Assembly: GCA_965214295.1 (NCBI GenBank)
Contig: OZ243944.1
Location: forward strand, 2,418,001-2,482,000
Origin: JAJDUF01 sp965214295
GTDB taxonomy: Bacteria; Chloroflexota; UBA11872; UBA12225; JAJDUF01
Length of the DNA stretch: 64,000 nucleotides
Direction of reading: 5' to 3'
Shown here: in pieces, positions 1 through 9,192 of the stretch
How the letters are laid out: each line of letters begins with the position of its first letter
How positions within the stretch are numbered: position 1 is the stretch's first letter
Notes under the pieces: model-generated
Seen by the model: the letters and a program-made list of their open reading frames with translations, nothing else
The model's database searches: none
What the model was told of the DNA's origin: nothing
Program-made: the position numbers and the translations under genes

Positions 1-36
1 GACGACGGGCCGCATCCCTCGGCCCGCTCGCCGCTC

Positions 37-1122
37 GTGGAGAGCGGGAGTCGTGTAGCGACGAGGGTGAGGCTTGCTACGCTGCGCCGCCGTGCCCTTG
101 CTGTGGTGAGCCTGGGCTGTCTGGCTGCTTGTAGCCCCTTTGGCCGCGACGAGGTGCCGCCGCTGCTGTTTGCACGCGACGGCAACGTGGAAGCGATTGC
201 GCCCTCGGGTCGTGACCGGCGCCAACTGACCGATGTGCCGCTGCCGGGCTATGCGCGCGATCCGGCGTGGGCGCCCGGCGGGACCAGCATTCTCTACTCT
301 TACACGCCGCCCCCGCAGCCGCAGTCAGGTGCGGGGAGAGTCGCATTCACGCTGCCGGTCGCCGACATCTACCAATTGCCCAGCGGTGGTGGCGATGCCA
401 CGCTACTCATCGCGCACGGCGGCAGCGCCGAGCAGCTTGAGACGCCGACGTGGAGTCCGGACGGGCGGTGGGTCTACTTCTCGTACAGTGCGCTGCTCGT
501 TGGGAGCGACAATGTCATCAGTGGTCGTGACTTCGGCATCGCGCGGGTGCCAGCCGCCGGCGGTCAGCGTGAAGTCATCGTCACGGGAGCTGCCTTCCCG
601 ACGTTGAGCGCTGACGCCACTCGCTTGGCGGGTGTGCGCCAGAACCCCGAGGATGGGGCGACGACACTCTGGGTCGGTGCGCCGGATGGGAGCGGCAGGC
701 GGACAATCATCGAGGCCGGGGTTTCCGAAGCGATCACCGCACCGCGCTTCTCGCCGGACGGTAGGCAGATCGTTTATAGCGCGCTGGTGCCACCTGAGGA
801 GCGGCCGCAACGTTTCGCTACGCCGACGCCAGGCCGGCAAGCGGGGCTTTTCGATCTGCTGGGGCCGCGGCCGGCCGCGGCCGCTGGGCTGGGCCATGGG
901 AGACCGAAAGACCTGTGGCTTGTCGGCAGCGACGGCACCGGTTTGCGCCGCCTCACCCGCTTGGTGGAGGATGACCCTGCCGCGGCGTGGTCGCCGGATG
1001 GGAGCACGCTGTTTATCAGCGCCGGCGGTGGCCTCTACATATTCCGGCTGGACGGCTCCCCGCCGGTGCAGATTGCCGTGCCGGGTGGTCATGGGATGGT
1101 GGACTGGCGGCGCAAGGGTTAA
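37..1122 (+). CDS. PD40/TolB-like beta-propeller lipoprotein
   Basis: Predicted exported lipoprotein of 361 residues. A basic N-terminus and hydrophobic stretch lead to the lipobox LAAC with Cys32 as the acylation site. The rest contains PD40/WD40-like blades, seen as repeated SPDG motifs (for example TWSPDGRWVYFSY, RFSPDGRQIVYSA, AWSPDGSTLFIS), as in the propeller of TolB and of DPP-IV-type proteins. Such domains bind proteins or cell-wall ligands; no catalytic domain is visible. The start used is a GTG near the window edge, and a start inside the next few codons is possible. No tol-pal genes lie nearby, so a Tol role is not supported. Confidence 0.75.
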   Translation: MESGSRVATRVRLATLRRRALAVVSLGCLAACSPFGRDEVPPLLFARDGNVEAIAPSGRDRRQLTDVPLPGYARDPAWAPGGTSILYSYTPPPQPQSGAGRVAFTLPVADIYQLPSGGGDATLLIAHGGSAEQLETPTWSPDGRWVYFSYSALLVGSDNVISGRDFGIARVPAAGGQREVIVTGAAFPTLSADATRLAGVRQNPEDGATTLWVGAPDGSGRRTIIEAGVSEAITAPRFSPDGRQIVYSALVPPEERPQRFATPTPGRQAGLFDLLGPRPAAAAGLGHGRPKDLWLVGSDGTGLRRLTRLVEDDPAAAWSPDGSTLFISAGGGLYIFRLDGSPPVQIAVPGGHGMVDWRRKG

Positions 1123-1238
1123 GGCCGGTCGGTTACTCCCTTGGCCTCCTCTCCAGGGAAAAGGAGCACGGTAGGAGAGTCAGAGGTTCGCCAGGGGGCG
1201 GGAGTAGGTTAGCTCGGAGCGTGGGAGGGGAGCAAGCC

Positions 1239-3197
1239 ATGAATATACGCGAGTACCTGAGTCGAGAGGCCCGGCAGATGCAGGCGGCCTCGCTGCGTTC
1301 CTTGCCGCCGGTAGCGCAGTGGCCGGCGGAGCGGCAGCGCCGCTTGGCGCAGTATTACGACATGATGGGCGTCAGTGCGTACATGGCGCTGACGGAGCGA
1401 CCTCCGCTCAATGTGCGGGTCACCAGTGAGACGCAACGAGAGGGCTACCGCATTCGAACCCTTGCCTACGAGAGCCTGCCGCAGCTCTACGTCACTGCCA
1501 ACCTCTACCTCCCGGACGATCTATCCGCGCCGGTGCCTGGCGTGCTCTATCTCTGTGGTCATTCCCAGCAGCAGAAAGTCCACTACCAGGCTCATCCACG
1601 CAAGTTCGCGCAACTCGGCTTCGTCTGTCTAATCGCCGAAACCATTCAGCGCGGGGAGATCGAAGGTCATCACCATGGGACCTATCTGCGCGGTTGGTTC
1701 AACTGGTTCAGTCGTGGGTACACGCCGGCCGGGGTGGAGTTGTGGAACGGCGTGCGGGCACTCGACTTGCTCCAGGCGTTGCCGGAGGTAGACGGCACAA
1801 GACTCGGCGTGACGGGCCTTTCGGGCGGGGGTGCCGGGAGCTGGTGGGTGCCGGCGGCCGATGAGCGGGTGCGGGTGGCGGCGCCGGTCTGTGGCACCGC
1901 CACGTTGGCCTCGCATGTCACCGAGCGCACCGTTGACGGCCACTGCGATTGCATGTTCCCGGTCAACGTGCATCGCTGGGAGCTGGCTGACGTGGGGGCG
2001 CTGATCGCACCCCGGCCGCTGCTGATCGCCTCCGCTGACCGCGATGGCATCTTCCATATCCGATCCATTCGTGAGGTCCATGCGGCCACCAAGCAGGTCT
2101 ACGACCACTTGGGCGCCGGGGAGCAGCTGCGCTTGGTCGAGACGCCGGGTGGTCATTCTTATCACGAGCGTTCGCGGCGCGCTATCTTCTCCTGGTTTCT
2201 GCGCCACTTGCAAGGCAAGGAGGTGCCGGAAGCGGCGGTCGGCGACCTTGACGATGACGTGCCAGACGCGCAGGAGAGCGCCGAGACCCTGCGCGTCTAT
2301 CGCGATGGTATACCGGCCGACGAGCGCGTGACGACCGTGCAGGAATACTTCGTCGTTCCGAAGCCACCGCCAACGATCACTACCGCAGAGGAGCTACGCG
2401 CCAAGCGGGTCGAAACGGTGGCCTACCTACGTGAGCACACCTTCAGCCACTTCCCGTCCCGTCCGGCTCCGCTCGACGTGGAGATCGAATACGAGCGGGC
2501 CGACGGCAACGCCAATGGTGGACGCTTTGCCTTCACCAGCGAGGCGAGTTGGCGCCTGCGCGGTATGTGGTCGCCAGCGCAGGAGGGTGCCCAACCGGCG
2601 CCGGCCTTGGTGATGCTGCGTTCGCCGCACGATGTGCGGCGGGAGAACTACGCGCTGCAAGAGACCGCTGGCCTCGACCACCGTTGGGCACGGGTCTGCG
2701 TTGAGCCACGGGGCACCGGCGATACGGGCTGGAGTCCGTCGCTCGACTGGCATCTGCGCCGGGCAGCCATGCTTACGGGCCGGACCATCGCTTCGTTACA
2801 AGTCTACGATGCGCTGCGGGCGCTGCAAGCCGTGTCCGAGCTACCCGGCATTGATGGCCGCCGGCTGGCTATCGCAGGTCGGGGAGGGATGGCGGCCGTC
2901 GCGCTTTACGCGGCTCTGCTGCATGGTGGCCTCGAAGCGGTCTGTCTCGACGGGCCACCGGCAACGCAAGACGGCCCCTCCGGTCCCGACGGGACGGGCG
3001 AGGCTATCGAGATGCTCTTTGCTTTGCGTGTGACCGACCTACCGCAGGTGGCCGGGTTGCTGTGGCCGGCCGAGCTGGTCTTCATCGGACCGCGACCGGC
3101 CAGCTACCGGTGGGCCGAGGACCTCTACGTGCGTCTCGGCCGGCCGGGCGCCGTCCGCCGCATCATGCAGTGGTCGCAGTGGCAGCCACTTGCCTGA
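1239..3197 (+). CDS. Tandem alpha/beta-hydrolase (acetyl-xylan-esterase-like)
   Basis: Protein of 652 residues. The ATG at 1239 is preceded by a purine-rich GGGAGGGG site; the reading frame is open further upstream but lacks signal. The N-terminal half is an alpha/beta-hydrolase of the acetyl-xylan-esterase/dienelactone-hydrolase type: GHSQQ near the oxyanion region, nucleophile elbow GLSGGG, and a later GGHSYHERS segment that could carry the catalytic His. The C-terminal half looks like a second, degenerate hydrolase domain, with DGRRLAIAGRGGMAAVALY where the elbow Ser is replaced (GRGGM). There is no signal peptide, so it is probably cytoplasmic. Substrate unknown; an ester of a sugar or a small acid is plausible. 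Confidence 0.7.
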   Translation: MNIREYLSREARQMQAASLRSLPPVAQWPAERQRRLAQYYDMMGVSAYMALTERPPLNVRVTSETQREGYRIRTLAYESLPQLYVTANLYLPDDLSAPVPGVLYLCGHSQQQKVHYQAHPRKFAQLGFVCLIAETIQRGEIEGHHHGTYLRGWFNWFSRGYTPAGVELWNGVRALDLLQALPEVDGTRLGVTGLSGGGAGSWWVPAADERVRVAAPVCGTATLASHVTERTVDGHCDCMFPVNVHRWELADVGALIAPRPLLIASADRDGIFHIRSIREVHAATKQVYDHLGAGEQLRLVETPGGHSYHERSRRAIFSWFLRHLQGKEVPEAAVGDLDDDVPDAQESAETLRVYRDGIPADERVTTVQEYFVVPKPPPTITTAEELRAKRVETVAYLREHTFSHFPSRPAPLDVEIEYERADGNANGGRFAFTSEASWRLRGMWSPAQEGAQPAPALVMLRSPHDVRRENYALQETAGLDHRWARVCVEPRGTGDTGWSPSLDWHLRRAAMLTGRTIASLQVYDALRALQAVSELPGIDGRRLAIAGRGGMAAVALYAALLHGGLEAVCLDGPPATQDGPSGPDGTGEAIEMLFALRVTDLPQVAGLLWPAELVFIGPRPASYRWAEDLYVRLGRPGAVRRIMQWSQWQPLA

Positions 3198-3354
3198 CGA
3201 TAGAATAGTAGCAGTGGTACGGCCCTATATACCCTTTGAGCGCTATGTCGCTCAGTACGGGTTGACGATGCTTCCCCGTATAGCGTTTCCGTAATCGGCA
3301 CGAGGTCACGGCTCATGTCCGGTCGGATCAGTTTAGCCGGCTCCATGCCTGGCC

Positions 3355-5382
3355 CTAGCCCCGGGTCGCGTCGAGGATGAGTTGTTTGGCGCGCTCGTCC
3401 AGCCCGTAGTCGCGGTAGTTGAGGCACACGGCGGGGAGGAGTCCCCAGGACGGTCCTTCCACTAGCGCCCGCTCGGCGTGCTCAGGAATCGAGTGCCCCG
3501 CGACCGCGGGATCGGCCGGCTCTTCGGCTGCGGCTGCGTCGCCCGCTTGGCCGCCGTCTTCGGCTACCACCGGGGGATGCAATGGGACAAAGTAGTGGCC
3601 CGGATACATCAGGCGCGTAAACCGCTCGTGGACTCGCCGGGCGAAATCACTTACCCCGTAGGGGGTATTGCGAGGCGGTAGTCCCGTGCCGGTGGTGTTC
3701 GTGAGGCGGAAGACATCGTATCCCGGCTCGGCTGAGGCTGCGCCAGCGAAGACCACGCCGGGGAGGTCCTCGCGGAGGGCGTCGAAGATAGCCCGTTCGG
3801 CGGGGCGGGTAATCTCGAAATCGTCCACGTACAGAATGTCAATGCCGTACTCTTTTGCCACCCGGCCCAGGTTGTGGCGCGTGACGGTAATCCACCCGGG
3901 ATGCGTAACGTCGGCGCGCACGAGGGGATGGTTCCATACGTGGCCGCCCTTGACGGAGCCGTTGAGCCGGTAGGTCGCGCGCGACAGGTCGGGGATACCC
4001 TCCGAGAACTTGAGCTGGATCACGTTTGCTCCCGGTGTGAACCGGAAGCGGAAGCGGAAGCGTGCCCGATCTCCGCGCGCAAAGATGCCGGGGCTGCTCG
4101 GCACCTCCCGTCCATTGACGGCTGCCCGCAGCACGCCGGATGAGAAGTCTCGAACACCGGCAATGGTGAGAAAGGCCTCCATCTCGTCAGGCAACGGCAA
4201 GGTCTCGAACGTCACCCGTGAGTCCGACTGTACCTGGGGCTGCAACTCTACAAAGCCGGAGTCATACCCCGTCGGGATGACCGGAAAAGCACCCGGCCAA
4301 CCGTCATATGGGCCTACTTGTCCGGCGGCCACGCGCTCATACAGCCGGTCATACGGCAGCGCAAGGTGCTCGATGGTCGCAAATAGCTCAATATACGGAT
4401 CCATGCCCCAGATGTTGCCGTGGGCCATGAGGCGGTGGCCGCCGGCGTGGACCGCCGCGGCGACCGCACGCAGGCCAGCGCTGCCGCCTAGCTCCGGGGC
4501 CGGCTCAAAGACGGGATAACGCGAGCCGTTAGGTCCTTGGAAACCTTGCAGGCGGATCGCCGCCCCACCCGGCACACCCAGATCAGCTAGGTCTTGGCAC
4601 AGGGCCACTACATGGTCGAAGGTATGGGCGATTTCGCCGGTCTCCCGCCAGAGGTCGAGGGAAACGAGGACCTTGATCTCGTCGAGCCAGGCCGGTACGG
4701 AGCGATCCTGTGCGCGGGGGAGCACACCGAGCCGCTGTTGCAGACTGTCACAGTAGCGATCTATCGCCGCAGTAAGGCCGCGTTGCGCGGAGAGTTCCAG
4801 CGGTACGCCGTTCACGCACTCGATGCCCAGCCAGAGGCCCTGCTCATCCCGATACGCGCCGGTGCTCCAGATCGCAGCGTGTGTATCGGGGAGACAGCGC
4901 GTGTATTTGGACAAGCCGATGACGGTGATCGCAAAGTCATCGGACTCGACGGCAGCGAGCTGGTGGGTTGAGCGGGTACTCCCCAGCGCAACGCCGGCCG
5001 TTGCGCCGAGGGGGCAGGAGGCGTCAATCCGGGCGCTCCAGTTCTGCCCGGTCAGGTGATGGATGGTGGCTACGTGCGGAAATGGGAGCCACACCTCGAC
5101 GCCGACATCGGTCGTGGTACCCTCGACTTCGATCACGGAGGTGATGGTCTCGTGGCCGGGGCGGAGGTGCCACTTGCCTTCTACTCCGTCGCCGCGCAGT
5201 ATCACCGTTAGCGTGCTGTTGGCTACGACGATGCCGGCGACCGCGGCCGGCGTGCCAGCGAGCTTGAAGCGCGGCACGGCGGTCGGCCGCTCCGCCGGTT
5301 GCTGCTGCCAACCAAATCCCGTGGCTGCCGTCTCCGTATCGAGAGTCATGACCAAGTCACCGCCACGGATTTGGAAGGACAT
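3355..5382 (-). CDS. Uncharacterised protein, possible glycoside-hydrolase-like barrel
   Basis: 675 residues with no family I can name confidently. The start ATG has an AAAGGTG ribosome site. The N-terminal ~200 residues look like a beta-sandwich (many alternating hydrophobics). The middle contains barrel-like strands (RLMAHGNIWGMDPYIE, WPGAFPVIPTGYD, GIDILYVDDFEITRP), reminiscent of TIM-barrel glycosidases in which a DD/E pair sits at strand ends. A beta-sandwich insertion around residues 370-450 carries a run of alternating Arg-Phe encoded by a CGGAAG hexamer repeat at 4043-4062. No signal peptide. Orientation opposes both flanking genes, so it is probably monocistronic. The function is inferred only at fold level. 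Confidence 0.55.
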   Translation of the reverse strand: MSFQIRGGDLVMTLDTETAATGFGWQQQPAERPTAVPRFKLAGTPAAVAGIVVANSTLTVILRGDGVEGKWHLRPGHETITSVIEVEGTTTDVGVEVWLPFPHVATIHHLTGQNWSARIDASCPLGATAGVALGSTRSTHQLAAVESDDFAITVIGLSKYTRCLPDTHAAIWSTGAYRDEQGLWLGIECVNGVPLELSAQRGLTAAIDRYCDSLQQRLGVLPRAQDRSVPAWLDEIKVLVSLDLWRETGEIAHTFDHVVALCQDLADLGVPGGAAIRLQGFQGPNGSRYPVFEPAPELGGSAGLRAVAAAVHAGGHRLMAHGNIWGMDPYIELFATIEHLALPYDRLYERVAAGQVGPYDGWPGAFPVIPTGYDSGFVELQPQVQSDSRVTFETLPLPDEMEAFLTIAGVRDFSSGVLRAAVNGREVPSSPGIFARGDRARFRFRFRFTPGANVIQLKFSEGIPDLSRATYRLNGSVKGGHVWNHPLVRADVTHPGWITVTRHNLGRVAKEYGIDILYVDDFEITRPAERAIFDALREDLPGVVFAGAASAEPGYDVFRLTNTTGTGLPPRNTPYGVSDFARRVHERFTRLMYPGHYFVPLHPPVVAEDGGQAGDAAAAEEPADPAVAGHSIPEHAERALVEGPSWGLLPAVCLNYRDYGLDERAKQLILDATRG

Positions 5383-5829
5383 ACAGCGTCACCTTTCTGT
5401 GGCTGGCGTGCGCCTTTCTGATGGAACGGTCACAAGTATTCGCTGGCCAGTAACCACGCGCGGGACGGCGCATGGTGCAAGTAACTCGCAGAGAGTATAC
5501 CAGAAAATCTCACCGCAGCTTTTCCCGAGAGAAATAGTATCATTAGGTGGAATAATAACACTTAATTGGTGATAAAATGTAGTATATTGGCGTAAAATAG
5601 TCATATCTAGGCGATACGAGACGCTTTCTTCTGCTAATCTGCTGAAGTGCCGCTGGCTCTGCCTCGCCGCCTGATCCCCAGGTTCTGGTCCCGGCGTAGA
5701 CCGAAATCTGCCAACCTGCTGCCGGATTCCGACTTTCGCTGGAATGACGTGCTGATGTGATACGACTTCAAATATGCTAAAGTAGTATCGGATTTTGGGA
5801 TAAATGCTCTCTTCGGATACTCTGGACTC
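5383..5829. other. Gene-free, AT-rich regulatory stretch
   Basis: No convincing gene. The interval turns clearly AT-rich from about 5500 to 5620, then contains a degraded REP-like palindrome (near 5724-5747), then the candidate operator of the restriction-modification cassette. The sharp change from the GC-rich left side is consistent with the left edge of transferred DNA. Confidence 0.5.
5759..5789. promoter_or_regulatory. Candidate operator for the Xre/C regulator (inverted repeat)
   Basis: Inverted repeat with arms GATACGACTT (5759-5768) and AAGTAGTATC (5780-5789), matching at 9 of 10 positions, separated by 11 bases, about two helical turns centre to centre. It lies 41 bases upstream of the small HTH gene. 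The core GATACGA recurs at 5613-5619 and on the minus strand at 7966-7972, just before the methyltransferase start. Such spacing is typical of binding sites for dimeric Xre-type controller proteins; binding is inferred. Confidence 0.45.
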
Positions 5830-6063
5830 GTGCCACGTTTAGAGCCGAAGTACGGGCCTGCTTATAAAGCGCTGGCGAAGCGACTTCGCCAGGCTCGCCG
5901 GTCAGCAGGCTTCACCCAAGCTCAATCGGCTCGCAAGCTCGGCAAGCCGCAATCATTCATCTCGAAGTGTGAATCTGGCGAGCGGCGGCTGGACATAATA
6001 GAACTTAGGGTCTTTGCTGAGTTATATGGCAAAGACCTTTCCTTCTTCGACGTCTTGCCATGA
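5830..6063 (+). CDS. Xre-family HTH regulator (candidate R-M controller protein)
   Basis: 77 residues, GTG start. An HTH_3 fold covers most of the protein: RLRQARRSAGFTQAQSA as helices 1-2, GKPQSFISKCESGERR as recognition helix and turn, then the LRVFAELYG helix. The size and single-domain form match controller (C) proteins of type II restriction systems or small antitoxin-like regulators. Its stop overlaps the start of the next gene in ATGA, so the two are translationally coupled. It may bind the inverted repeat upstream of itself and the related site before the methyltransferase. An orphan Xre antitoxin is the alternative. Confidence 0.75.
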   Translation: MPRLEPKYGPAYKALAKRLRQARRSAGFTQAQSARKLGKPQSFISKCESGERRLDIIELRVFAELYGKDLSFFDVLP

Positions 6064-6764
6064 TGTATCCCTCGCATACCATCCCTGCATATCTGCCGAG
6101 TGATGAATATGATCGTCTTGTTAAACTCCTGGCCATGCACTTCAGCTATCCCTTGCCATACCCTCTAGCCGGAGCCTATTTCGAGCAGTTGTTTGGAGCG
6201 GCGGTAGGCGGCTATAGAGAACAGCGAAAGCTCCTGTACGATGTGTTGCGCGGTCGAATTGGATGGTCACTGAAGACACTGTTGAAGTCGAATATGGAGA
6301 TAGGTGACTCTTTTGAGGTCGTTATTCAGCGGTGTGACATCCTCAGAGATCAGAGTCTCTCACTTGATAGTCCCGTGAAAGTGTTAGGTGAACATATCCT
6401 GCAACACTTCAATATCTTCGCTGAGGATTCCAGCCAGAAGCAAGATGTGGGCGATCCACGCGCTGCCTTTCTGATTCGGAATCGTGCAGAACGTGATTTC
6501 ACCTTCTTCCAGCATCGCTATCGGTTGTATTCCCCAGACGAGGTGCAATGGCGCTGGGCAAACGAGTACCGGCGAAGCCTGATAGGATATGTCGCGGAGG
6601 ATCTCGTACTAAGATGGTACCGGAGTGGCACGCAGCTTTTTGGTGTGTATCGGATCCCTGAGGGAGCACAGCAGTTTCATATCGCCTGGACTAGAGCCGA
6701 TCTGGATGAAACTCTGGCATTCTTCAATCACTATACCGCGGCGAGGACAGGCCTGGAATCCTGA
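6060..6764 (+). CDS. Candidate type II restriction endonuclease
   Basis: 234 residues, unrecognised by name. It starts in the ATGA overlap with the Xre gene and ends 34 bases inside the convergent methyltransferase gene, the classic position of the endonuclease. Near the N-terminus is a plausible PD-(D/E)xK arrangement: FEQLFG (E42), LLYDVL (D61) and GWSLKT (K72). The GWSLKT segment resembles the WS-K-T motif seen in several restriction enzymes. The remainder is helical, with YRLYSPDEVQWRWANEYRR and a C-terminal FHIAWTRADLDETLAFF. Base composition is more AT-rich than the flanks. The recognition sequence cannot be derived. Confidence 0.5.
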   Translation: MMYPSHTIPAYLPSDEYDRLVKLLAMHFSYPLPYPLAGAYFEQLFGAAVGGYREQRKLLYDVLRGRIGWSLKTLLKSNMEIGDSFEVVIQRCDILRDQSLSLDSPVKVLGEHILQHFNIFAEDSSQKQDVGDPRAAFLIRNRAERDFTFFQHRYRLYSPDEVQWRWANEYRRSLIGYVAEDLVLRWYRSGTQLFGVYRIPEGAQQFHIAWTRADLDETLAFFNHYTAARTGLES

Positions 6765-7957
6765 GCACGCTCATATCCAAGCGCGGACAGGGCCGCTTGA
6801 GCTATAGCCCTGGCAACGAGTGGAGCTACAGCGTTGCCCAGTTGTCGGCACTGTGAATGATAGCGGCCGAAGAAGACAAAAACATCCTGAAAAGACTGAA
6901 GGCGAGCTGCTTCTCTGATTGTGATTACTCTGTCTTCGGTCGGATGAGTAAACATCCCAGAGCCAGGGTGAAACATCCAGGTCGTGATTGTGAGTGCTTG
7001 TGCGCCGGATTGGAGGCGCCGGTAGGCGCTTCCGTACCCCTGCCTAGTTTGCAGTTCCTTTGGGAGGTGGAGTTGCCCTTGTCCCTCGCGCAGGTGACGA
7101 ATGCGTTGGAGTTGCCGCTCTGATAGTTTCCATGGAAAATGGTTTCTCACTTGTGTAGCTTCACCCCGACGTTCGCACTGGTAGCTCGTTCTCGCTTCGG
7201 TAGCATACTTGCACTGCCCGTCTAGGCTGTCGGCGTATTCACCTTGGAGGTCACTAATCGCGTCCCACACGCACGGCCCCGCCGGCATTTGCTTGATCAA
7301 TGGCAGCTTGGAGGCAGTCTCCGCGTTAGCACCGATGTAGTCTGGTGAGGTAGGTGTCCTCCTACCGGGCCGTTTACCAGGCCGGGTGATTGGGTCGGGA
7401 AACCCTATCCTGTGGCCATCACGTCCCGCTAGGAAGAAGGCGCGACGACGACGTTGGGGTACGCCAAACTCTGCCGCGTTGAGTACCTGGGCTTCAGCGT
7501 GATAGCCAAGTCGCTGGAAGCGCTCGAAGACTGCGTTCCGAAAGTATCCGTTGGCCTTGATAAGTAACTCGGGCACATTCTCCAACACCACGATCTTGGG
7601 TCGGAAATATGCCACATATTCAAAGAAATGCCAATAGAGATGATTGCGTGGATCATCGACAAACTGACCACCATGATGACGAAATGCACGATTTCTGGAG
7701 AATCCTTGACAGGGAGGGCCGCCAGTTATGCAGTCGATAGAGCCGGGGGCAATGTCGAGTAACTCGCCTATGCGTTGTGGCACTGCCTTAGCCAAGTCCG
7801 CCCCCAAAACACGGGCTCCCGTGTGGTTGGACTTGAAGGTCATAAGCGAGTCGTGGTCCCAGTCAACACCAGCAACGACCGAGAATCCTGCTTGGGCAAA
7901 GCCGTGACTGATCCCACCGGCGCCGCAGAATAGATCAAGGACTGTAGGTTGAAACAT
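6731..7957 (-). CDS. DNA (cytosine-5-)-methyltransferase
   Basis: Transfers methyl from SAM to cytosine C5. All core motifs are present: motif I DLFCGAGG at residues 8-15, motif IV GGPPCQGFS with catalytic Cys83, motif VI ENVPE, motif VIII QRRRRAFFLAGR, and C-terminal motif X RQLGNAVAPLVA. The 408-residue form starts at the ATG at 7957; 12 extra codons are open upstream from a TTG but look untranslated. A variable target-recognition region of about 100 residues lies between motifs VIII and IX. Convergent with the candidate endonuclease and overlapping its end by 34 bases. It would protect host DNA against the partner nuclease; an orphan methylase role is less likely given the neighbours. Confidence 0.93.
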   Translation of the reverse strand: MFQPTVLDLFCGAGGISHGFAQAGFSVVAGVDWDHDSLMTFKSNHTGARVLGADLAKAVPQRIGELLDIAPGSIDCITGGPPCQGFSRNRAFRHHGGQFVDDPRNHLYWHFFEYVAYFRPKIVVLENVPELLIKANGYFRNAVFERFQRLGYHAEAQVLNAAEFGVPQRRRRAFFLAGRDGHRIGFPDPITRPGKRPGRRTPTSPDYIGANAETASKLPLIKQMPAGPCVWDAISDLQGEYADSLDGQCKYATEARTSYQCERRGEATQVRNHFPWKLSERQLQRIRHLREGQGQLHLPKELQTRQGYGSAYRRLQSGAQALTITTWMFHPGSGMFTHPTEDRVITIREAARLQSFQDVFVFFGRYHSQCRQLGNAVAPLVARAIAQAALSALGYERAQDSRPVLAAV

Positions 7958-8125
7958 CCCAGAGATCGTATCCCAAATAAGAATATTCTGCAAACCGTGA
8001 GCCGAGGTGGGTAGAGTCTACCAATGAGGCGCTAGGTTGATAGACAGGCAGGGCCGGGGCGGCGCGTTACCGGTGCTCGAACACCAACCGGCGACCTCGC
8101 GCAAGACGATCGGGAGGTGGATGGC

Positions 8126-9136
8126 ATGAAGGCGGCAGTCCTCACTGAGCCGGGCACTATCGAGATCAAGCGGCTGGACCGCCCTTTGCCGGCGGATAAA
8201 GTCGCCATTGCGACGAGTGCGGCCGGTATCTGCGGTACCGATATTCACGCTTTCGGGGGGCACAATCCTTTCCTCACCTACCCGCGCGTGATGGGGCACG
8301 AAATCGCCGGCACGGTCGCGGCCGCCGGCGCAGAAGTTACCGGCATCCGGGTGGGGGAGCGGGTCGTCGTCAATCCGTATGCCTCCTGTGACCGGTGCCG
8401 CACCTGCCGCCGCGGGTATCCCAATCTCTGTCCCGATCTCGCCGTCACCGGCGTCCACACTGACGGAGGGTTCGCCGAGCAAGCCTACGTCAGCCCTCAG
8501 CAACTCTATCGTCTCCCGTCGGACGTGGACCTTGCTACGGCGGCGCTCGTCGAACCGCTCTCCATCGGCGCGGAGGCGGTGGCCAATGGCGACGTGCAGG
8601 CCGACGACCGAGTGGTCATCATCGGTGCGGGGCCGATCGGGCTGGCCTGCCTGGCGTTCACGGTGGAGCGGAGTGCAGTGGCCCTGGTAGTTGATCGTAT
8701 TCCTGGCCGCCTGGAGCGGGCGCAGGCGCTGGGCGCGTCGGCGGTGGTCAACACGCTGACCGACGATCCCGACGAACGCATCAAAGCCTTTACTGCCGGA
8801 TTGGGCGCCGACGTAGTGATCGAGGCAGTAGGAGCGCCGGAAACTATCGAGGCCGGGCTACGCTGGTTTGGGCCGGCCGGCCGCTACGTGCTGCTGGGAC
8901 TTTACGACGGCACCGTCGAGCTGCCGACGTTTACCGCTATGCGGTTCGGGTTACGTCTGACGGCCTCCCGTCTCAACCGGGGGCGGTTCCCCGAATGTCT
9001 GGAGTACCTGCGTACCCACCCCCACATCACGAGCCTTGTCACGCACCGGATCGCCTTGGATGATTTGCAGGACACCTTGACGCAGCTCACGCGGCGTGAG
9101 CTGGAGGCGTGTAAAGTGATGGTTGAGCTGCCGTAG
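8126..9136 (+). CDS. Zinc-dependent alcohol/polyol dehydrogenase (MDR family)
   Basis: 336 residues; the ATG at 8126 sits 8 bases after GGGAGG. Catalytic zinc ligands are C36 (ICGTD) and H58-E59 (GHE). Structural zinc ligands are C88, C91, C94 and C102. The Rossmann motif GAGPIG is near residue 172. The family covers sorbitol, threonine and galactitol-type dehydrogenases using NAD(P). The nearest likely relatives act on polyols or threonine, but the substrate cannot be fixed. Divergent from the methyltransferase, with about 170 bases between the starts. Confidence 0.85.
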   Translation: MKAAVLTEPGTIEIKRLDRPLPADKVAIATSAAGICGTDIHAFGGHNPFLTYPRVMGHEIAGTVAAAGAEVTGIRVGERVVVNPYASCDRCRTCRRGYPNLCPDLAVTGVHTDGGFAEQAYVSPQQLYRLPSDVDLATAALVEPLSIGAEAVANGDVQADDRVVIIGAGPIGLACLAFTVERSAVALVVDRIPGRLERAQALGASAVVNTLTDDPDERIKAFTAGLGADVVIEAVGAPETIEAGLRWFGPAGRYVLLGLYDGTVELPTFTAMRFGLRLTASRLNRGRFPECLEYLRTHPHITSLVTHRIALDDLQDTLTQLTRRELEACKVMVELP

Positions 9137-9192
9137 CGGCCGACTGTTGTGCTTGGAGCTACTAGGCAGCGCCGCGGCCCTGGGAGGATGCG

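Noticed and set aside
5389..5604. 71-residue frame on the - strand
   Set aside because: No domain or ribosome site, and it covers the AT-rich promoter-like stretch.
8018..8503. 161-codon frame on the - strand
   Set aside because: Antisense to the zinc dehydrogenase.
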